Part shown: piece after piece, positions 5,811 through 8,211 of the stretch | Layout of the letters: each line of letters opens with the position of its first letter | Position numbering within the stretch: the stretch's first letter is position 1 | Assembly (NCBI GenBank): GCA_007132365.1 | Contig: SLOS01000339.1 | Span: 1-8,211 of the forward strand | DNA: 8,211 bases | Direction of reading: 5' to 3' | Origin: Bacteroidales bacterium | Lineage (GTDB): Bacteria > Bacteroidota > Bacteroidia > Bacteroidales > PUMT01 | Position numbers and translations under genes: made by a program | The notes under the pieces: generated by a model | What the model was told of the DNA's origin: nothing | Database searches by the model: none | What the model saw: the letters and a program-made list of their open reading frames with translations, nothing else

Positions 5811-8204
5811 TCACTCGTACCGCAGCGATCTGGCAGGGTCGATCAATGCCGCTTTAAGCGATTGGTACCCCGAAGCAATAAATACAACAAATACCGAGAA
5901 CAATGCGGCACCGGCAAAAACAAAAGGATTCCCAACCGGGATCTTGTATGCAAACATTGAAAGCCACCTCTCGGTGAAATACCAGGCCAGCGACCAGGAT
6001 ACAATATTTGCAATTATCAGCCACAGCCCGAATTGTCTGAAAAAGACCATAACTATGGATATTTCATGCGCCCCGAACACCTTTCTTACGCCTATCTCCT
6101 TCGTTCTGCTTTCAACCATGAATGAAGAAAGACCGTAAATACCAAGGGCAGCTATCAGGAACGCAAGAATGCTGAAAAAGGTAAATATCCGGCCCATTTG
6201 GATCTCCGACCTGTAATGAAAATCATATTCGTCAGACAACATTGTAAACTCAAAGGGATCATCAGGATTTATTTCATTCCAGGCCTCCCTAATTTCATCA
6301 ATGGTCAGGTGGAAATTCACAGGTGAAATATCAAGGGTCATATACATTGGAGCACCTTTTAGGAGATGTATCACCAGGGGCTCGACCAACTGGTGCATTG
6401 ACCGGAAGTGAAAATCGCCAACAACACCTATAACATTGTATGTTTCAAACCCGTTCTCACCACGGGAACGCCCTATCGTCATACCCGCAGGCTCAGTCCA
6501 TCCGAATGAACGCACTGCAGTTTCGTTAACCAGTACTGCCATGGTATCTGTGGCGAGAGCAGGATCAAAGTTTCTTCCCCGAACCAGGCTTATATCCATC
6601 AGGCCGGTATAATGAGGGTCAACATGGAAGAGACTTATTACAGATTCCTCATCCGCACCCTCCGGCTTGAAGATAGTGCGGCTGAATTCTGAACCGGGAT
6701 ATGAGCTGGAAAACGAGATGCCATTCACACCGGGAACACCCTGCAAATGCTGTTCAATAATTTCATAACGGCTTCGCATGCCCCTTGTGATCAGGTTGAC
6801 TATTATCTTGCCATTCTTGTTAAATCCCAGGTCCGTGCTACTGATGTAATTCAACTGTTTCCATACAAACGAGGTACATACAACAAGGGTTATTGATATT
6901 ATCATCTGGAAAACAATTAAACTGCTCCTGAGCCATGACCGGCCTGAAGATTCAGTTTTACCTCCCCTGAAAGTCCTGACCGGATTCCATGAAGAAAGAA
7001 TAAACGCGGGGTAACTTCCGGCAATAAGTCCCACAACAACAATAAACAGTGGAAGAGCGGACAAGACACGAATATTTCCGGCACCGAAAAGGGAGAGCTC
7101 CAGGTTTGTGATATTATTAAAATAGGGAAGTCCGAGCTCAACCATAGGAACCGCCAGCAGAGCCGCGATCAGTGAATACAATACCGATTCGCCCAGAAAC
7201 TGCCGTACAAGCTGCGACCGGGAGGCTCCAGAAACTTTCCTTATGCCTATCTCCCTGTACCTGAGTGATGCCTTTGCAGTGGAAAGGTTCATGAAGTTGA
7301 TGCAGGCAAGAAAAAGAATGAATATGGAAACGGCAAGGAAAATATATACGCTTGCCTTGTTTCCGGGAGGTGTAAGCTCTATAAGCATATCGGAGTTCAG
7401 GTGGATAGATGTGACAGACTGAAGGAACGGATCAAGGTCAATGCCAAATTCCCTGGCCTGGGAACCCAACCTCTCTTCAAAAAGATCTGCCAGCCTTTCA
7501 AAAAAAGCTGTCTCTTCAAAACCCCGGCCAACCCTGAAGTAAGTGAAGTGAGACAAGCTAAGCCACTGATCCATGGAGCCCGGGGGACGCGTCTCATAAA
7601 GCGACATGAAAGGCACCACGGCATTAAAGGAGATATGCGAGTTTGAAGGCGGATTTGCTGCAACTCCCGTGACCCTGTAGTCACGGTCATTGTTTAACCG
7701 GATAATTTCACCAACAGGGTTTTCATTTCCGAAATACTTACTGGCCATATCCCTGGTTATAACGATACTGAAAGGATCGCTCAGCACCCTGTCTGGATCA
7801 CCGGTTTCAAGATCAAACCCAAAAAATGTAAAAAATGAGGAATCAGCCCGTAGAACCAGCGGTTCTATATAATGTTCATTGTTTACAATCAGATTAATTT
7901 TCTGCGGTATGTCAATCCTTACTACGTCATCTATACCGGGAAATGATTCCTTCAGAACCCCGGCAAGCGGTGCCATCGCAACCGGTACATCCATTGAGTT
8001 ACCAAGAATTTCAGCCCTGAATCCCAGGCGGTAAATATCTTTGTGGCCGGGATGGAACCGGTCATAACTCAGTTCGTGGTAAACCCACATCAGGATCATA
8101 ATGCTGCATGCCAGTCCTATTGCTAATCCTGCAATATTGATAAAGGAGAAAGTCCCCTTCCTGGTGAAATTCCTCAGGGCGATAATCAGATAGTTTCTTA
8201 ACAT
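5811..8204 (-). CDS. FtsX/MacB-type ABC transporter permease
   Basis: This 797-aa inner-membrane protein belongs to the FtsX-like/MacB permease superfamily, in the duplicated form common in Bacteroidota. TM1 is about residues 21-41, followed by a large periplasmic MacB_PCD-like domain (about 44-283). The first FtsX module has helices near 285-305, 340-356 and 382-402, with the cytoplasmic motif REIGIRKVSGASRSQLVRQF (317-336). A second half has TM near 426-446, a second periplasmic domain (about 455-668), and a second FtsX module with helices near 673-695, 722-742 and 759-778. Its motif is KEIGVRKVFGA (702-712). It ends DPARSLRYE. Length is normal and I see no break. The ATG at 8204-8202 starts MLRNYLIIALRNF, the expected family start. 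No ATPase gene is visible; it may lie beyond the right edge. Substrate (peptide, lipoprotein, drug or mechanotransmission role) cannot be told. Confidence 0.94.
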   Translation of the reverse strand: MLRNYLIIALRNFTRKGTFSFINIAGLAIGLACSIMILMWVYHELSYDRFHPGHKDIYRLGFRAEILGNSMDVPVAMAPLAGVLKESFPGIDDVVRIDIPQKINLIVNNEHYIEPLVLRADSSFFTFFGFDLETGDPDRVLSDPFSIVITRDMASKYFGNENPVGEIIRLNNDRDYRVTGVAANPPSNSHISFNAVVPFMSLYETRPPGSMDQWLSLSHFTYFRVGRGFEETAFFERLADLFEERLGSQAREFGIDLDPFLQSVTSIHLNSDMLIELTPPGNKASVYIFLAVSIFILFLACINFMNLSTAKASLRYREIGIRKVSGASRSQLVRQFLGESVLYSLIAALLAVPMVELGLPYFNNITNLELSLFGAGNIRVLSALPLFIVVVGLIAGSYPAFILSSWNPVRTFRGGKTESSGRSWLRSSLIVFQMIISITLVVCTSFVWKQLNYISSTDLGFNKNGKIIVNLITRGMRSRYEIIEQHLQGVPGVNGISFSSSYPGSEFSRTIFKPEGADEESVISLFHVDPHYTGLMDISLVRGRNFDPALATDTMAVLVNETAVRSFGWTEPAGMTIGRSRGENGFETYNVIGVVGDFHFRSMHQLVEPLVIHLLKGAPMYMTLDISPVNFHLTIDEIREAWNEINPDDPFEFTMLSDEYDFHYRSEIQMGRIFTFFSILAFLIAALGIYGLSSFMVESRTKEIGVRKVFGAHEISIVMVFFRQFGLWLIIANIVSWSLAWYFTERWLSMFAYKIPVGNPFVFAGAALFSVFVVFIASGYQSLKAALIDPARSLRYE

Positions 8205-8211
8205 CAGGCAA

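Noticed and set aside
5803..6138. 111-codon plus-strand ORF opposite the permease 3' end
   Set aside because: It is antisense to the well-supported permease C-terminus and the remnant, with no domain of its own.
7401..7690. Frames on both strands within the permease periplasmic domain
   Set aside because: These are shadows of the 797-aa permease, whose frame is uninterrupted and shows family motifs throughout.

Overview
The window looks like chromosomal DNA from a Bacteroidota bacterium, most likely the Bacteroidales. The reasons are several small Cys-anchored lipoproteins, no recognisable Shine-Dalgarno sequences at most starts, perfect TAnnTTTG (-7 type) promoter boxes before some genes, and a long FtsX/MacB-type permease of the kind ending LRYE that is abundant in this phylum. 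No rRNA, tRNA, CRISPR array, insertion sequence or phage gene was seen.

Left part (1-1914, minus strand): a greA-HIT pair (transcription elongation factor, then a histidine-triad nucleotide hydrolase, 19 bp apart) lies downstream of a small one-helix membrane protein with an acidic linker and a conserved-looking C-terminus. Positions 1-184 hold no convincing gene.

Middle (1915-4922): a lipoprotein with a Rieske-like C-terminal layout, in which both histidine-ligand positions are occupied by other residues, is followed by a lipoate-protein ligase (lplA), both on the plus strand. lplA converges, with 9 bp between stops, on a minus-strand XylF-like sugar-binding lipoprotein that has no transporter partner in view. 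About 340 bp upstream of that gene is a 56-aa minus-strand lipoprotein ORF (4752-4922) that a minimum-length ORF filter would miss.

Right part (4923-8211): a TetR-family regulator is divergent from the small lipoprotein and convergent with a complete 797-aa FtsX-type permease that starts seven bases from the right edge. Between their 3' ends, and overlapping the last codons of tetR antisense, is a roughly 30-codon remnant encoding only the C-terminal tail of a second, different FtsX/MacB-type permease. This suggests that tandem permeases were once here, that most of one was deleted, and that the TetR tail was altered at the scar.

The genes do not form one pathway. They are housekeeping factors (greA, HIT, lplA) interleaved with envelope proteins (three lipoproteins, a one-helix membrane protein and a permease). 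No complete new multi-gene system is evident. The most interesting items are the permease ghost with its TetR overlap, the Rieske-like lipoprotein with substituted ligands, and the hidden small lipoprotein.
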